From the NCBI RefSeq assembly GCF_000959445.1, contig NZ_CP009629.1, positions 38,621 to 102,620 of the forward strand: DNA of 64,000 bases, read 5' to 3'. Each line of letters opens with the position of its first letter. Position 1 is the stretch's first letter. The notes beneath the pieces are model-generated. The model did not search any database, was not told where the DNA came from, and saw only the letters and a program-made list of their open reading frames with translations. This DNA comes from Burkholderia vietnamiensis LMG 10929 (GTDB lineage: Bacteria > Pseudomonadota > Gammaproteobacteria > Burkholderiales > Burkholderiaceae). A program made the translations under genes and the position numbers. Positions 47,907-56,072 of this stretch are shown in pieces.

Positions 47907-48881
47907 ATGGCTATGAGACTTAAACCGCAACTCGTTGTACTTCTCGCTGCGCTCTTCTCCGGCAACGCCGCGCACGCCGCATTCTTCGTCAGCGACGACA
48001 CTCCGACCGTCACCGCATCGCAACCCGCGGCGGCTCGCCGCGAGACGACAGCATACGTTTCGTTCTACGGAAACCGTCCCTCTCGCGCTGGAAGAAACAC
48101 TCTCGAAAACCTCTCCGGCGCAGCTCTGGCCGCCGACTCAATCGCGATCAACGCCTACGGGAAAACGCGTGCCCAACTGGCGATAGCGAAACGCCGTGTC
48201 GCGGTCTTGAAGGACTGGCTCGTAAAGCAAGGAGTATCCGACTCAAAGATTCAGACGTGGTCCGAACTCGATCCCGAAGACGATCCGACCGATAACGATA
48301 TACAAGTGGTGCTCAGGTCTTCGCTTCTCATTCCGATTCAAGACGCAAGCGCAACCGCAACGCTGTCGCCCGCCACACTGCCGCCATCGCAACCGCCGCA
48401 ACGCCCCGCATCCGGTGCTAGCGCTGTAATGAATGACCAAGTACGGCTCGAAATCGCCCGCCGACTCATGGCGATGGCACAAAGCAAGATCATTTCGCAG
48501 GAGGATGCGGTACGGCTCGTATCCGATTTCCTCGCGGCGAACACTCCCCAGGCCGCATCGCAGCAACTCACCGCACAAATCACTCCCGCTGCAGCCGCGC
48601 CGACGCCCGCTGCCCAGATCGTTCCAGCTACGGAGGTGCCCCGTACATGGACCCTTGCAGCAAATCGATCGCTGCAGGACAACCTGCGGCAATGGGCCCA
48701 AATGGCAGGTTATTCCGAGCCGGAGTGGGCCGCGTCGAATCCGTACCAAGTGACTTACAGCTCGCCCTACACTGGCACGTTCCTTCAGGTGCTCGAGCAG
48801 CTTTCGAAGCTTGTTCCAGGTCTTGACTTTCAGGTGTCGCAGTCGCGGCACACCCTCCGCGTCGTCGACGCAAAGCACTGA
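47907..48881 (+). CDS. pilL: PilL-like pilus protein with OmpA-like and TcpQ domains
   Basis: Signal peptide MAMRLKPQLVVLLAALFSGN (to AHA). Residues about 48-135 resemble an OmpA-like fold (DSIAINAYGKTRAQLAIAKR, RVAVLKDWLVKQGVSDSKIQ). After a Pro/Ala/Gln linker the C-terminal TcpQ/PilL domain reads WTLAANRSLQDNLRQWAQMA and LEQLSKLVPGLDFQVSQSRH. R64 PilL is an outer-membrane lipoprotein helping secretin assembly; here no lipobox is present. A second, shorter TcpQ protein lies at 61236-61715, so the PilL role seems split or duplicated. Confidence 0.75.
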   Translation: MAMRLKPQLVVLLAALFSGNAAHAAFFVSDDTPTVTASQPAAARRETTAYVSFYGNRPSRAGRNTLENLSGAALAADSIAINAYGKTRAQLAIAKRRVAVLKDWLVKQGVSDSKIQTWSELDPEDDPTDNDIQVVLRSSLLIPIQDASATATLSPATLPPSQPPQRPASGASAVMNDQVRLEIARRLMAMAQSKIISQEDAVRLVSDFLAANTPQAASQQLTAQITPAAAAPTPAAQIVPATEVPRTWTLAANRSLQDNLRQWAQMAGYSEPEWAASNPYQVTYSSPYTGTFLQVLEQLSKLVPGLDFQVSQSRHTLRVVDAKH

Positions 48882-48893
48882 GCGGAGGACGCA

Positions 48894-49334
48894 ATGCCGC
48901 TCCTCATCGTGCTGCTAATGTTTCTGGCTTTCGCAACCGAATACGAGGAATCGGTCTGGACTCGCGCGCAGAACGCGCGTGTTTCACAAGAAGCCAACGT
49001 AGTCGGCGACAGCATGCGCGTGTATCGGACGTACGTGCAGCAATACTCGACCGCAAACCCGTCCTACACTGGCCAGGTTCCCGATAGCGTGTTACCCACG
49101 TGGTACGTACGCCCGACGTCCGTCAACAACTACGTCAGCAACGGCGCGGTCTACATCTATAACACTGCGCCGCCGCAAGGCCTTGTGACAGCGATCGCGA
49201 CACGCAGCTCTTATCTCACCACGGTAGGAACGAACGTCAATGGCCTTCTTGTCGGGCCGTCGATCGGGCCGGCCAGCCCATCCGTCAGCATTCCCGCACC
49301 AGTCCCGCAACAAAGCGTCGTCATAACACCGTAG
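48894..49334 (+). CDS. pilM: PilM thin-pilus protein
   Basis: 146 residues: a hydrophobic N-terminal helix (MPLLIVLLMFLAFATEYEES) and a periplasmic domain (NVVGDSMRVYRTYVQQYSTA, VPDSVLPTWYVRPTSVNNYV) matching R64-type PilM. GGAGGACGCA precedes the ATG. It follows pilL by 12 bases on the plus strand, whereas the rest of the pil genes run on the minus strand from 61.7 kb, so the cluster has been rearranged relative to R64. Confidence 0.85.
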   Translation: MPLLIVLLMFLAFATEYEESVWTRAQNARVSQEANVVGDSMRVYRTYVQQYSTANPSYTGQVPDSVLPTWYVRPTSVNNYVSNGAVYIYNTAPPQGLVTAIATRSSYLTTVGTNVNGLLVGPSIGPASPSVSIPAPVPQQSVVITP

Positions 49335-49406
49335 ACGCTCGAAAGCCTCCCCGCCGCCTCAGGCCCCTCTTTGTCGTCAGTTCGATAGCTGGTGCAGGTC
49401 ATCATT

Positions 49407-49474
49407 CCGACTATAGTCGGATGATGACTATCGTCGGAAACGGGAAAATTTTGGCTGACAACTCCCAGCCAAAA
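49407..49474. promoter_or_regulatory. operator array of the XRE regulator gene (family B plus hairpin)
   Basis: CCGACTATAGTCGG (49407-49420, perfect) and ATGACTATCGTCGG (49424-49437, imperfect) are followed by a perfect 9-bp inverted repeat TTTTGGCTG (49449-49457)/CAGCCAAAA (49466-49474) whose last base is the A of the ATG. No Shine-Dalgarno is evident. The layout suits tight autoregulation at both transcription and translation. Confidence 0.7.
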
Positions 49475-49713
49475 TGACCAGTCCAAACCGAGCCTTCGGC
49501 GAAGTTCTTCGCGAACTGCGAACCGCACGAAAAGCGACTCAGGAGTCCCTCGGTTACGCCGCTGGCCTTGACCGCACCTACATCTCAATGCTCGAACTCG
49601 GGCAAAAGAGCCCGACACTCGTCACCATGCTGGCGCTATGCGGCGCGCTCCAAATTTCGTTTGGCGAGCTCGCGCGAAGGCTAGAGACTGCGCTCGCTGC
49701 TAACAGCAAATAA
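49474..49713 (+). CDS. XRE-family transcriptional regulator
   Basis: A 79-residue single HTH_3 domain: FGEVLRELRTARKATQESLG, YAAGLDRTYISMLELGQKSP, TLVTMLALCGALQISFGELA. Short stand-alone Cro/C1-type regulators of this kind control restriction-modification, transfer or their own genes. Its upstream region has two family B palindromes, also present at 19088 and 35816, which are probable targets. It lies between pilM and the acyltransferase gene, in neither operon. Confidence 0.9.
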   Translation: MTSPNRAFGEVLRELRTARKATQESLGYAAGLDRTYISMLELGQKSPTLVTMLALCGALQISFGELARRLETALAANSK

Positions 49714-49733
49714 GCGAGCGCAAACCGCGCTTC

Positions 49734-51674
49734 TCACGGGGTGAAGATTTTTGACGCGATGCCTCGTGCCACCACGTCAGCCCCCGCAGGAGTCAAGTGC
49801 GAGTCATCGAACATGACAATGTTCCCTCGGCCTGGGCCCGTGCGCGTGACGCAGCCCATCGAGTCGCACATCGCGTCGAAAGCGGACGCGTACTCGATAC
49901 CAAGTTGACTGGCGATCGCGGCCCCTTCGCGGTCATATTGCTTTGATGCAGGATCCAGTCCGAAAAACGTGCGTGGCGGCATCTTGTCGTGGTGCTCTCG
50001 CCAGAAAAGCCAGTAGAGCTTCGGCAACGAACTTTGCCAGGTGGCCACCTGCCCAATCAGAACAACTCTCCCAACGCCTGCTGCACGCAACGTGTCGACA
50101 GTCGCTGAGAGCGCCTGCAGCCGGTCGGTCGTCCAGTTTGCGGTCAGCAATACGATTGCGGGCCTCGCGGCCTTCACGACCCTGATAACACTCTCGTTCG
50201 CCTGCGCGCATCGCGGGTCTCCACCACGAACGGGCGGGCACCCCGAGGTACTGAATTGTGCCAGTCGCACTCCGCGTGCCGCGGTGACACTGCGGAGGCC
50301 CGGATACAGGGCTGCCGATCGAGAGTCGCCCCACAACAAAACCAGCGGGCCGCTTCCACCATCCACGCACGAATTACTAAAGACTCGATCCGATCCCTCG
50401 AGGTAGCACGCCCCTCGGCGCCAAATTGTGTCGCGGTCGAAATTCACCCCGTCCGCAAATGCGCCGACCATGTGGGACATCCGGAATTCCAATCCATCGC
50501 GTCGATAAGCGTTATAGCCTGCAAAGGCACACGCGCCCATCAGAAGGACAAGAACTGCCGCCGTCTGTCGCGGATGCCGCGACCGCCTGATGGGCGTCTC
50601 AATGTATCGATAGGTGAGCAGCGCCAACGGGAAGCAAATCGCTAGTGCAACGACGCGCCAGAGCGCCGGCACGGCGCTGCCACCGTAGATCTTCAGTGAA
50701 GCGAGAAGCGGCCAGTGATACAGATAGAGCGGGTAGCTGATCAAGCCAATCATGACAAGCGGTCGCCAGCCGAGTACGCGAGAAGCGAACGAGTGACTAG
50801 CGCCGGCGTCGATCACGAGGTAGGCCCCCACTGTTGGCATAAGCGCCCACCAGCCCGGAAACGTCAAAGACTCCCTAAGAAACATGAACGACACTGCAAG
50901 CAGCAATAGTCCGAGGATGCCCTTGATATTGGCCCGGCTCGCAGAGGTGCTTCCGGCATTGCCGTGTCGATACGCGAGCAGAGCGCCGAGCATTGGCTCC
51001 CACGCACGCGTCCAGGGTGAGTAGAACGCCTCGACGCTGTCATGACGCACGATCGAAACGTTCAGTACAAGAGAGCAAAGCCCCACGAGCGCGATAGGCC
51101 AGAACGCAGACTTGCGAGCTCGCACCGTCGCAAGGAGCAGGATCGGCCATACCAAATAGAACTGCTCCTCGACGCCGAGCGACCAGAGGTGAAGCAATGG
51201 CTTCAGCGCCGCAGCAGTGTCGAAATAACCCGCTTCGTGCCACAGCACAAAGTTTGCAACGGAAGCAGCGCCACCCGCGATGTCGAGCCCTAGTTGCTTG
51301 AATTCTTCGGGCAGCATTTCGAACCAGCCAAACCCGTAAATGAACACAAGGACCGGGAGCAGCGCCGGAAATATCCGCCGAATCCGACGCCCGTAGAAAG
51401 CCAAGAAACTGAAGGTGTCGGCAACGATCTCACGCAGCATATGCTTCGTGATGACGTAACCGGAAATCACGAAAAACACGTCGACACCGACGAATCCGCC
51501 CTTCAGGAGCTCCGGAAAACCATGGAAAACCAGCACGGCGAGCACCGACACTGCCCGAAGGCCGTCGATGTCAGGACGGTATCCAGGGATGCGATCGGGG
51601 GTAGCTGCTATATTGCTCGACGCGTGATTCGGCGACCGAGCGCCCACGCCATTTCGTAATATTTCCATGTTCAC
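49734..51674 (-). CDS. OafA/YrhL-type acyltransferase with SGNH domain
   Basis: 646-residue membrane enzyme. The N-terminal acyltransferase_3 domain (YRPDIDGLRAVSVLAVLVFH, GGFVGVDVFFVISGYVI) has about ten membrane helices. The C-terminal periplasmic SGNH part has LLWGDSRSAALYPGLRSV and FDDSHLTPAGADVVAR (catalytic Asp/His). Such enzymes O-acylate surface polysaccharides and can alter phage or serum sensitivity. It is inserted within the pil locus on the minus strand behind pilV but separated by a hairpin, so it is cargo rather than pilus machinery. The start is GTG 51674 or ATG 51668. Confidence 0.92.
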   Translation of the reverse strand: MNMEILRNGVGARSPNHASSNIAATPDRIPGYRPDIDGLRAVSVLAVLVFHGFPELLKGGFVGVDVFFVISGYVITKHMLREIVADTFSFLAFYGRRIRRIFPALLPVLVFIYGFGWFEMLPEEFKQLGLDIAGGAASVANFVLWHEAGYFDTAAALKPLLHLWSLGVEEQFYLVWPILLLATVRARKSAFWPIALVGLCSLVLNVSIVRHDSVEAFYSPWTRAWEPMLGALLAYRHGNAGSTSASRANIKGILGLLLLAVSFMFLRESLTFPGWWALMPTVGAYLVIDAGASHSFASRVLGWRPLVMIGLISYPLYLYHWPLLASLKIYGGSAVPALWRVVALAICFPLALLTYRYIETPIRRSRHPRQTAAVLVLLMGACAFAGYNAYRRDGLEFRMSHMVGAFADGVNFDRDTIWRRGACYLEGSDRVFSNSCVDGGSGPLVLLWGDSRSAALYPGLRSVTAARGVRLAQFSTSGCPPVRGGDPRCAQANESVIRVVKAARPAIVLLTANWTTDRLQALSATVDTLRAAGVGRVVLIGQVATWQSSLPKLYWLFWREHHDKMPPRTFFGLDPASKQYDREGAAIASQLGIEYASAFDAMCDSMGCVTRTGPGRGNIVMFDDSHLTPAGADVVARGIASKIFTP

Positions 51675-51756
51675 TGCAGTAAGTTCGGTGAGGGCGCCCG
51701 TGGCGGGCCAAGCGCCCGCAATTATCCCCGAGCGACACGGAAATCAAAAGAAACAT

Positions 51757-51780
51757 CGCGCGCCAAAGGTGGCGCGGTGA
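51757..51780 (-). terminator. hairpin terminator after pilV
   Basis: Stem CGCGCCA (51759-51765)/TGGCGCG (51770-51776) with a 4-base loop, followed on the minus strand by a T-rich stretch (GATGTTTCTTTTG). It lies between the pilV stop and the acyltransferase start; the 190-base gap holds no shufflon repeats that I can see. Confidence 0.55.
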
Positions 51781-51864
51781 AAAGACGTAGGGAGACCGTG
51801 CGGTGCTCCCTTCGTTAGAGGAGCCTGCCCAAAGGATATTCGATCACCGGCGAACGCTGATACC

Positions 51865-53340
51865 TCACTCTTTAGTCGCGTGCAGGTTGATCGTGAAATC
51901 GCCCCACGTGCCACTCCAAGACGTCGATGCAGGGATATACGTTGGACCGCCCACCGCAATTCGATACGATCCACTCATCACGCCATAACCGGTACCCTCC
52001 GAGTCTCCCCAACTGTTGTTGGTATCGACTACTGCACCGTTGATCGAAAATGTCGCACCCAACCACGCGTACTGATGCGCATACGCGAGCCCGAAAATGT
52101 CCCAGGTGCCGGCGCTGGGAAGTGTGATGCCGCATGAATTCGACTTGCAATAGGCTACCGCGCTGCCGCCGCCGCCAAGAGGCGTCCACACATTGTTTTG
52201 GCAGAACAATGGCCCGCTGCCAGAGTTCGCTTGCATCCCGTTCGGCGAGCACCCCCCGCCTTGCTGGGCCCATCCGTTGACCTGCACGTACTCGTTGACC
52301 GACAGTCGGTTACCAACAGTCAATCCACCATCAATTTGCGCACTCCCGGTCGAATGGATCCACGCGGCCGTCACGGCGCCATTTGAGGCCCAAATGTTTC
52401 GCCCCGCCACGACGTCCAGCGCCGCATTTGCGCTGCCCGATGCGTTCGCATTGTTGACGTTTATATCTGCCGGCCCGGTCCCGTTCGCGTTCTGGACGTA
52501 AAGCGCACCGTTTTGCCGCACCGCAGAGTTTGCACCGTCCCCGTAGAAGTAGGTGCTTCCAACCTGAACACCGTTGCCGGCGGGCGTCACCACTTTCTGC
52601 GCGTTGACTATCCCGGCATTGTTCAAATTGTTGCCGTTCATATCGATCGCGGTTTCCATCTGATTGGCTTGCGGATTGCCAGGCACCACGACCCGCGACA
52701 GATAGTTGGATACCGCCGAAGCGTTCTGGAAGAATCCAGCGGCCGCTAAGTGGCCACCTCCTGGTGAGCCGCCAAAATTCGCCAGTGCCGTGTTCCAACC
52801 GGCCATCGCCCCCGTTGCGTTTGCGGGCGTCAGACTCGACACGTATCCGCCCGCACCGCCAACCATTTTGGAGATGCTCCGCAAATCACCCTCGCCGATG
52901 GTACTTCCGCCTGTCGTGACCACCATCAAATCAATCTGCCCCGATGGCTCCTTGTAGAATCGAAGCGAGTATTGCTGCCCGTACACGTTGGTTTGGCTGA
53001 CCGTCGTCGTGCCCCCCATAAAAGTCGCCCACGGGTACGTTGCGGTCGGGTTCGCTGCGGCCTGCACCGTCGCGTAGTTCTGATTGAACCACGTCAACGC
53101 CTGCTGAAATACCGTGTTGAGGTTATCCGCTGCGTTCTGGTTGTCCTTCCGATCGGCGTCCGCTTTAATCCACGTCCCGACACCTGCCATCGCAACCAGC
53201 AGAACACCCATCACCACAACCGCCTCGAGCGAAATCACACCGCGTTGCCGCGATGGACCAAGCGGCCTATCCTGCCGCGCTATACCGCCAACTCCGCGTT
53301 GCCGTGAAAGACTCGCCATACCGGGCTGCGCTTTGTTCAT
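51865..53340 (-). CDS. pilV: PilV minor pilin/adhesin, fixed C-terminus
   Basis: Start at the ATG at 53340 with GGAAGGG upstream. The prepilin leader ends RQRGVISLEAVVVMGVLLVA with cleavage at Gly34/Val35 and Glu at +5. The shufflon-N-type body is Asn/Gly/Ala-rich (NANASGSANAALDVVAGRNI, ASNGAVTAAWIHSTGSAQID). The C-terminal part (CSPNGMQANSGSGPLFCQNN, then a beta-rich region with CKSNSCGITLP) should be the receptor-binding tip that selects recipients. In R64 this end is switched by a shufflon; no rci recombinase or inverted segments are present here. Confidence 0.88.
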   Translation of the reverse strand: MNKAQPGMASLSRQRGVGGIARQDRPLGPSRQRGVISLEAVVVMGVLLVAMAGVGTWIKADADRKDNQNAADNLNTVFQQALTWFNQNYATVQAAANPTATYPWATFMGGTTTVSQTNVYGQQYSLRFYKEPSGQIDLMVVTTGGSTIGEGDLRSISKMVGGAGGYVSSLTPANATGAMAGWNTALANFGGSPGGGHLAAAGFFQNASAVSNYLSRVVVPGNPQANQMETAIDMNGNNLNNAGIVNAQKVVTPAGNGVQVGSTYFYGDGANSAVRQNGALYVQNANGTGPADINVNNANASGSANAALDVVAGRNIWASNGAVTAAWIHSTGSAQIDGGLTVGNRLSVNEYVQVNGWAQQGGGCSPNGMQANSGSGPLFCQNNVWTPLGGGGSAVAYCKSNSCGITLPSAGTWDIFGLAYAHQYAWLGATFSINGAVVDTNNSWGDSEGTGYGVMSGSYRIAVGGPTYIPASTSWSGTWGDFTINLHATKE

Positions 53341-54290
53341 TTTCCCTTCCTCGATACCCATGCCGAAGCGTTTGCTTGGTGCTCGATGTCCTGTTTAAGG
53401 CCGGCAAAATTGCCTTCTCGGATCTTCGCCTTCACGGAGTCGTTGTCCTTGACGACCAGCACCTTGGACCGCAGTCGTTTCGCATATTGCCCAGGCCTCG
53501 GTTGAATGCTGTCGAGCGTCTGCCATACAAAGGCGGCCAGGCCCTTCGCAATCACACTCCCCGCTTCCTCCATCCGCTGCACTGCAAGCGAATGCAGCCG
53601 CTCAATCCCTCCCTCAATATCTTCGCAATGCTGGGTTGCAAAGATGAGGTGTCCGTTGAGGCCGGCGCGCGCCGCTTCCGCCGCAGTGTCAGGGTCGCGA
53701 ATTTCACCCAAAAAAATGATTCCGGCACCGCTTCGCAATCCAATGCGAAGCTGCTCCTGGTATCCACCATTCGCAGCGTTCGCCCAAACCTGGACTATCC
53801 GACCATTGCCGTGGCGACCTTCGAGGTTCAACTCGGGTGGATCCTCCACCCCAAAACCCAACCCCCCATATCGCTTCACGCGCTCGAGAAAGAGCGACCC
53901 GGCCGTCGAGGTTTTGCCCATCTTCATCTCACCCCCGATCAACACGAGCCCCCGGAGGTTCTTTTCGAGCAATACCTCCAGCACCGGATCACTCAGCCCT
54001 AACACGCTTGGCGAGCGCACATCGGCATGTGGTTGCCTGAGCGCAAACACCGTTTCATGCACGCCTGTGTACATCGTGACGCGATACAGCACATCTCCGA
54101 CGGGAATCGAAAACTCACGTGCCCGATTTGCTTTCGAAAAATGGACACACATAGCTCGCAGAGAGGCAATCTCAGGCCGGAGATCCTCCGGAACGGGAAC
54201 AAGACCCTCGACACCGTTGAGCCCGGATATTTCACTAAAGCTCTCACCGAGATACAGATCGACAAATTCGATCGAATTGATCTTCTTCAC
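53337..54290 (-). CDS. PilT-like pilus ATPase
   Basis: 317-residue secretion ATPase starting with GTG at 54290. Walker A is GGEMKMGKTSTAG (about 119-131), the Asp box lies in LGFGVEDPPELN, Walker B is AGIIFLGEIRDPDTAAEAAR and the His box is GHLIFATQHCEDIEGGIERL. Size and motifs match PilT/PilU retraction ATPases rather than the assembly ATPase at 56073. R64's gene named pilT is a transglycosylase, so the R64 letter is not applied. Overlaps the pilV start by 4 bases. Confidence 0.85.
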   Translation of the reverse strand: MKKINSIEFVDLYLGESFSEISGLNGVEGLVPVPEDLRPEIASLRAMCVHFSKANRAREFSIPVGDVLYRVTMYTGVHETVFALRQPHADVRSPSVLGLSDPVLEVLLEKNLRGLVLIGGEMKMGKTSTAGSLFLERVKRYGGLGFGVEDPPELNLEGRHGNGRIVQVWANAANGGYQEQLRIGLRSGAGIIFLGEIRDPDTAAEAARAGLNGHLIFATQHCEDIEGGIERLHSLAVQRMEEAGSVIAKGLAAFVWQTLDSIQPRPGQYAKRLRSKVLVVKDNDSVKAKIREGNFAGLKQDIEHQANASAWVSRKGK

Positions 54291-54308
54291 GCCGGCCGCC
54301 CTATACCT

Positions 54309-54929
54309 TTACTTGGTACTCGTCCAGAGAATGCTGCTCGGGTCGCTCGTGCAAGCGCCCTGCGCCGTCGCGGTAGCGATGGAGCCCGTAGTTGCGGCAC
54401 CACTGTTGACGGAAACAGAGTCGAATTGCCCGTTCTGCGAAACCGACGCAACGATCTTGATGCAGCTCTTCTGCGGTACGCCCGGATCGGTCACCGTGAA
54501 TCCCATACCAGTGCTCTTGATCGTGTACGCCTGCCCCCAGTTGTTCATAATTTGCCCTCCACTGACGGCCATGTTGCCCGGTACTTTGCCCATTGCGATC
54601 AGCGTCGCTGACAGGTCCGTGCCGGCCGTACCGTAACCCGCCGACGTCTTGATTTCCCTGATCGCACCGTACAGCGACTGAACGTTTCCACCCTCGGTCG
54701 TGTTATCCGTGCCCAAGAACAACTGGCCGATCCGCGAGCCGCCCCACACGAGTAGCACAAGGATGATTGCGATAACAACGATCGCTTCGATCGAGATGAC
54801 CCCTCGTTGCTTGCGCGGACCGCGCGCCTGGCGCTTCACGCCGCACGGGCTTTCCACCTCATAAACCGCGCCGCTATCCGCCGCGAGCACCGCACCGACG
54901 CACTGCGAACTCGTCTTGATTTGCTGCAT
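54309..54929 (-). CDS. pilS: PilS major thin-pilus prepilin
   Basis: A long leader ends RKQRGVISIEAIVVIAIILV, with cleavage at Gly43/Val44 and Glu at +5 of the mature pilin. The C-terminal domain has two Cys (KSCIKIVAS and QGACTSD) for the usual disulphide loop. GGGAGGGTGAGTC precedes the ATG. The cleavage region closely matches that of PilV, so one prepilin peptidase should process both; none (PilU) is found in the window. Following 54930-54989 is a short AT-rich gap with no gene. Confidence 0.92.
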   Translation of the reverse strand: MQQIKTSSQCVGAVLAADSGAVYEVESPCGVKRQARGPRKQRGVISIEAIVVIAIILVLLVWGGSRIGQLFLGTDNTTEGGNVQSLYGAIREIKTSAGYGTAGTDLSATLIAMGKVPGNMAVSGGQIMNNWGQAYTIKSTGMGFTVTDPGVPQKSCIKIVASVSQNGQFDSVSVNSGAATTGSIATATAQGACTSDPSSILWTSTK

Positions 54930-54989
54930 GACTCACCCTCCCAAAAAGAAATAAATATACTACTATGATTCAATAAAACAGTAGCTCGA

Positions 54990-56069
54990 TTACATGCCAC
55001 TCGTGAAGCTGTTCGCGATCCCGTTGGCGCCTGCCAGAATGAGCAGAATCAGTATCCCTCCAAGACCGATTGCCACTTGCTTGAACCCTGCTGCGAACTG
55101 TTCGAGACGCTCGACCGTCTCGTCCATCCATTCATCGGCAAACTGTCTGAGCTCCGACTCTCCACCATCCATGCTACCGATCAGCTTCACGTACGCGATC
55201 GAATCCCGGCTCGGGAAGTCGTACCCACATTCCTTGAGTGCCGAACCTAAATCAAGGCCGTTCTTCACTCCAGCGAGCACTCCATCGATCCGCTCTCTCA
55301 TGTACGGAGATGCGCGCTTCGACATATCGTCAAGAATCTCAACCTTCGATACGCCCGCCTCAAGAAGAACGCAGACGTTGTAGAGAAAGATCGCGCCTTG
55401 AACGATTCGGTACACGGTCCAGGGCGGAATCTTGTCGAGGTAAAATCGCACCCGGCCCGTCAGCCGCGGCATGCTGACAATCGCGAACAGAATCAACCCG
55501 ACGCACCCCATCACCAACTTCCCTCCGTGCGCCGCGACAAAATCGGACATGTACTGCATCGCATACGTGCTCGAATCCCAATATTCTTTCTTGGTCACCC
55601 GCAACAGCTTGGGCATCACCGTTACCGATATTTGGTAGAACGTGACTCCCAAAGCCAGCATGATGATCGACGGATACGTGACGGCGTTGACTACTGCCTT
55701 TCGCAGCGCGGTCTTCCGTTTGACGATTTCGCCCGCTCGCGAGAGTGCCTCCCCCAGTCTCCCGCTCGTATCACCCGACGCGATAGTCGAATGTTCGTCA
55801 AAAGGCGTCCAGCTTTGCAGCCGATCAGATAAGCGTGTTCCTTCCTCCACGGCGATGAGGCAGTCACTCGTCACAAGTGCCTCTATGCGATCCGGCTTTC
55901 TTCCATCGTCGCTGTACACATCGTATTGGGCCTGCAAAGCCTTCTTGAGGGACACGCGGTTGCGCAACAGCAATGCCATCGACCGATAAAAATTGCGCCT
56001 CGCCTTAGCTGAGAACCACAACCGATACCACGCGGCATTCAAACGCTCAGACAAAGAATCAATCATCAC
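54990..56069 (-). CDS. pilR: PilR inner-membrane platform protein (PilC/GspF family)
   Basis: 359 residues with two GspF repeats: FYRSMALLLRNRVSLKKALQ / GDTSGRLGEALSRAGEIVKR, and ALGVTFYQISVTVMPKLLRV / MDGGESELRQFADEWMDETV. Three membrane segments at about 138-158, 190-210 and 335-355 are typical. It anchors the assembly ATPase and polymerises pilin. Starts 3 bases after pilQ. Confidence 0.92.
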   Translation of the reverse strand: MMIDSLSERLNAAWYRLWFSAKARRNFYRSMALLLRNRVSLKKALQAQYDVYSDDGRKPDRIEALVTSDCLIAVEEGTRLSDRLQSWTPFDEHSTIASGDTSGRLGEALSRAGEIVKRKTALRKAVVNAVTYPSIIMLALGVTFYQISVTVMPKLLRVTKKEYWDSSTYAMQYMSDFVAAHGGKLVMGCVGLILFAIVSMPRLTGRVRFYLDKIPPWTVYRIVQGAIFLYNVCVLLEAGVSKVEILDDMSKRASPYMRERIDGVLAGVKNGLDLGSALKECGYDFPSRDSIAYVKLIGSMDGGESELRQFADEWMDETVERLEQFAAGFKQVAIGLGGILILLILAGANGIANSFTSGM

Positions 56070-56072
56070 CCG

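Noticed and set aside
51676..51864. A possible shufflon next to pilV.
   Set aside because: I looked for repeated 19-bp crossover sequences and inverted pilV tails and for an rci recombinase. None is present; the gap only holds a hairpin.
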